In this document: piece after piece, positions 62,701 to 64,000 of the stretch
Layout of the letters: each line of letters begins with the position of its first letter
Numbering within the stretch: the first letter of the stretch is position 1
Assembly: GCA_965198875.1 (NCBI GenBank)
Contig: CBDAPU010000001.1
Span: forward strand, 496,001 to 560,000
Length of the DNA stretch: 64,000 bases
Origin: CBDAPU01 sp965198875
GTDB lineage: Bacteria > Pseudomonadota > Gammaproteobacteria > Eutrophobiales > Eutrophobiaceae
Direction: 5' to 3'
Translations under genes and position numbers: made by a program
Notes under the pieces: generated by a model
Database searches by the model: none
Told to the model about the DNA's origin: nothing
Seen by the model: only the letters and a program-made list of their open reading frames with translations

Positions 62701-64000
62701 ATGAGATCCGCCGTCGATAAATTAAGGCCATTATACCGTTCCCTGCCATTTTTATTGACCTATAAAGGCAGGTTATTGTTTGCCTTGTTGTGTCTGCTGA
62801 TAGCGGCCATCGCCGCACTGGCTATGCCGGTCTCTATCAGGTATGTGATCGATTATGGTTTTTCCGATGAGCATGTGCAGTCCATTGATATCTACTTCAT
62901 TGTGCTGCTGGTGTTGTCGCTCCTCTATGCCCTGTCCTCTTCATTGCGTTATTACACGGTGATGTGGATAGGTGAGCGGGTGGTTGCGGACATCCGCTCC
63001 GCCGTTTATCAACATGTGATCAAGATGGGCCCGACGTTCTTTGAGGTGACCCGATCGGGCGAGGTGTTATCCCGGTTAACGAGCGATACCACGTTGGTGC
63101 AGTCCGTAGTCGGCGCCGGCCTGTCCATCGCCCTGAGAAGCGCATTTGTACTGATCGGCGGGTTGACCATGTTGTTTATCACCAGCCCTGAATTAAGCCT
63201 GCTGTTATTTGGGTTGTTTCCCGTGGTTATCCTGCCCGTGTGGCTGTACGGCAGAAAAGTGAGAACACTCTCTCGGGAGACACAGGACCGCATCGCCGAC
63301 TCAAGCGGTATCGCCAGTGAAGTGTTAAATGCCATTCATATCGTCCAGGCCTTTACCATGGAAGAGTTGCAAGTACGCCGTTTTAGCGCATCGGTGGAGC
63401 GCTCATTCAATGCAGCAAGACGGCGACTGTCAGTCAGCGCCTTGCTCTCAGGCGTGATTGTATTAACCGCATTCAGCGCCATTGTCATTGTGCTATGGGT
63501 GGGCGCCCGCTCTGTTATTGAAGGCAACCTCTCGGCCGGCACATTGGTGCAGTTTCTGTTTTATGCGACCTTTGTTGCGGGCAGCGTCACGGCCATCGGC
63601 GAGGTCTTTGGTGATGTGCAACGGGCGGCGGGCGCCATGGAGCGGTTAATCGAGCTGTTGAACACAAAACCGGAGATCACGACAACCCAGACCAGCAAAG
63701 CGTTTCCCGTAACGGGCGATCATCAAATTACCATAGACGATGTGAGCTTTCACTACCCAAGCCGTCCGGGTCAGTTGGCGTTAAATCAGTTTTCCCTTGA
63801 GATCAAATCGGGCGAGACGGTGGCCCTGGTCGGCCCTTCCGGGGCCGGTAAAAGCACGGTGTTTCAGTTGTTATTACGTTTTTATGAGCCCCGATCAGGG
63901 GCTGTTTTCATTGATGATGTGGATATTAAGGACTCGGATCTATATGAGCTTAGAAAACGCATCGGCATCGTGCCACAGCAGAGCGTGTTATTTGCCGATA
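62701..64000 (+). CDS. MsbA-related ABC exporter, N-terminal part
   Basis: At least 433 residues, cut by the window end. An in-frame TAG lies directly before ATG 62701, so this is the start. Six-helix exporter domain (~20-310; first helix LLFALLCLLIAAIAALAM) with RSGEVLSRLTSDTTLVQ at the coupling helix, then the nucleotide-binding domain with Walker A GPSGAGKST (~380) and the Q-loop IGIVPQQ near the edge. Resembles the MsbA-like lipid exporter group encoding permease and ATPase in one chain. Substrate not shown. Confidence 0.92.
   Translation, partial: MRSAVDKLRPLYRSLPFLLTYKGRLLFALLCLLIAAIAALAMPVSIRYVIDYGFSDEHVQSIDIYFIVLLVLSLLYALSSSLRYYTVMWIGERVVADIRSAVYQHVIKMGPTFFEVTRSGEVLSRLTSDTTLVQSVVGAGLSIALRSAFVLIGGLTMLFITSPELSLLLFGLFPVVILPVWLYGRKVRTLSRETQDRIADSSGIASEVLNAIHIVQAFTMEELQVRRFSASVERSFNAARRRLSVSALLSGVIVLTAFSAIVIVLWVGARSVIEGNLSAGTLVQFLFYATFVAGSVTAIGEVFGDVQRAAGAMERLIELLNTKPEITTTQTSKAFPVTGDHQITIDDVSFHYPSRPGQLALNQFSLEIKSGETVALVGPSGAGKSTVFQLLLRFYEPRSGAVFIDDVDIKDSDLYELRKRIGIVPQQSVLFAD

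Overview
This window reads as a contiguous piece of a gammaproteobacterial chromosome, close to 50% GC and gene-dense. The order trpA-accD-folC-dedD-cvpA-purF, the neighbours mutS/fdxA, rnfE-nth, prmB/aroC, nit-tldD and recJ-prfB-lysS, and a prfB gene with the classic in-frame TGA frameshift site all point to Gammaproteobacteria. A SoxC-like molybdenum enzyme with a cytochrome c partner, and genes for polyhydroxyalkanoate metabolism, would fit a sulfur-oxidising or mixotrophic organism, but the species cannot be named from this sequence.

Layout. 1-5573: tryptophan, fatty acid, folate and purine genes. 5574-5966: intergenic with a small MITE-like inverted-repeat element. 5967-7649 (minus): phaA-phaR. 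7979-16396: TCA block, with sucA-sucB-lpdA on the minus strand diverging from gltA-mdh. 16418-21464: rppH, two unrecognised exported or membrane proteins, mpl, a LON-domain protein, rnfE and nth. 21636-28844 (minus): mutS, an ABC-2 exporter, fdxA, a DUF4124 protein, and a PP2C phosphatase with an FHA protein. 28845-29571: gene-poor, with a decayed TadE-like remnant and a heat-shock promoter in front of htpG. 29572-37867 (plus): htpG, an HNH nuclease, a GAF/HD-GYP protein, prmB, soxC-soxD and aroC. 37883-43402 (minus): a truncated MFS-acyltransferase-ligase fusion, tldD and a nitrilase. 43535-50783 (plus): hom, thrC, recJ, prfB, lysS. 51025-54158: an HvfA/B/C/X-type (BufABC-like) RiPP metallophore cluster. 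54209-64000: an antiporter, an RRM protein, cspA, a dUTPase, DUF2333 and DUF192 proteins, glycerate kinase, avtA, sohB and the start of an MsbA-related ABC exporter.

The most interesting system is the metallophore cluster: an exported precursor with ten Cys in EGKCG-like repeats, a DUF692/MNIO maturase, a DUF2063 partner and a DoxX-type membrane protein. By analogy with HvfABCX of Haemophilus, the Cys residues are probably converted to oxazolone/thioamide groups that bind copper. This precursor has a central pair of degenerate repeats and a 475-base gap before the DoxX gene.

Other points: apparent single-base frameshifts in two normally essential genes (accD, aroC), both at homopolymers and so possibly sequence errors; loss of the C-terminal lid of the Aas-like ligase; an antiporter whose TDP motif reads TAP; soxCD embedded and translationally coupled behind prmB; and two identical AATGAC-N6-GTCATT palindromes in separate intergenic regions.
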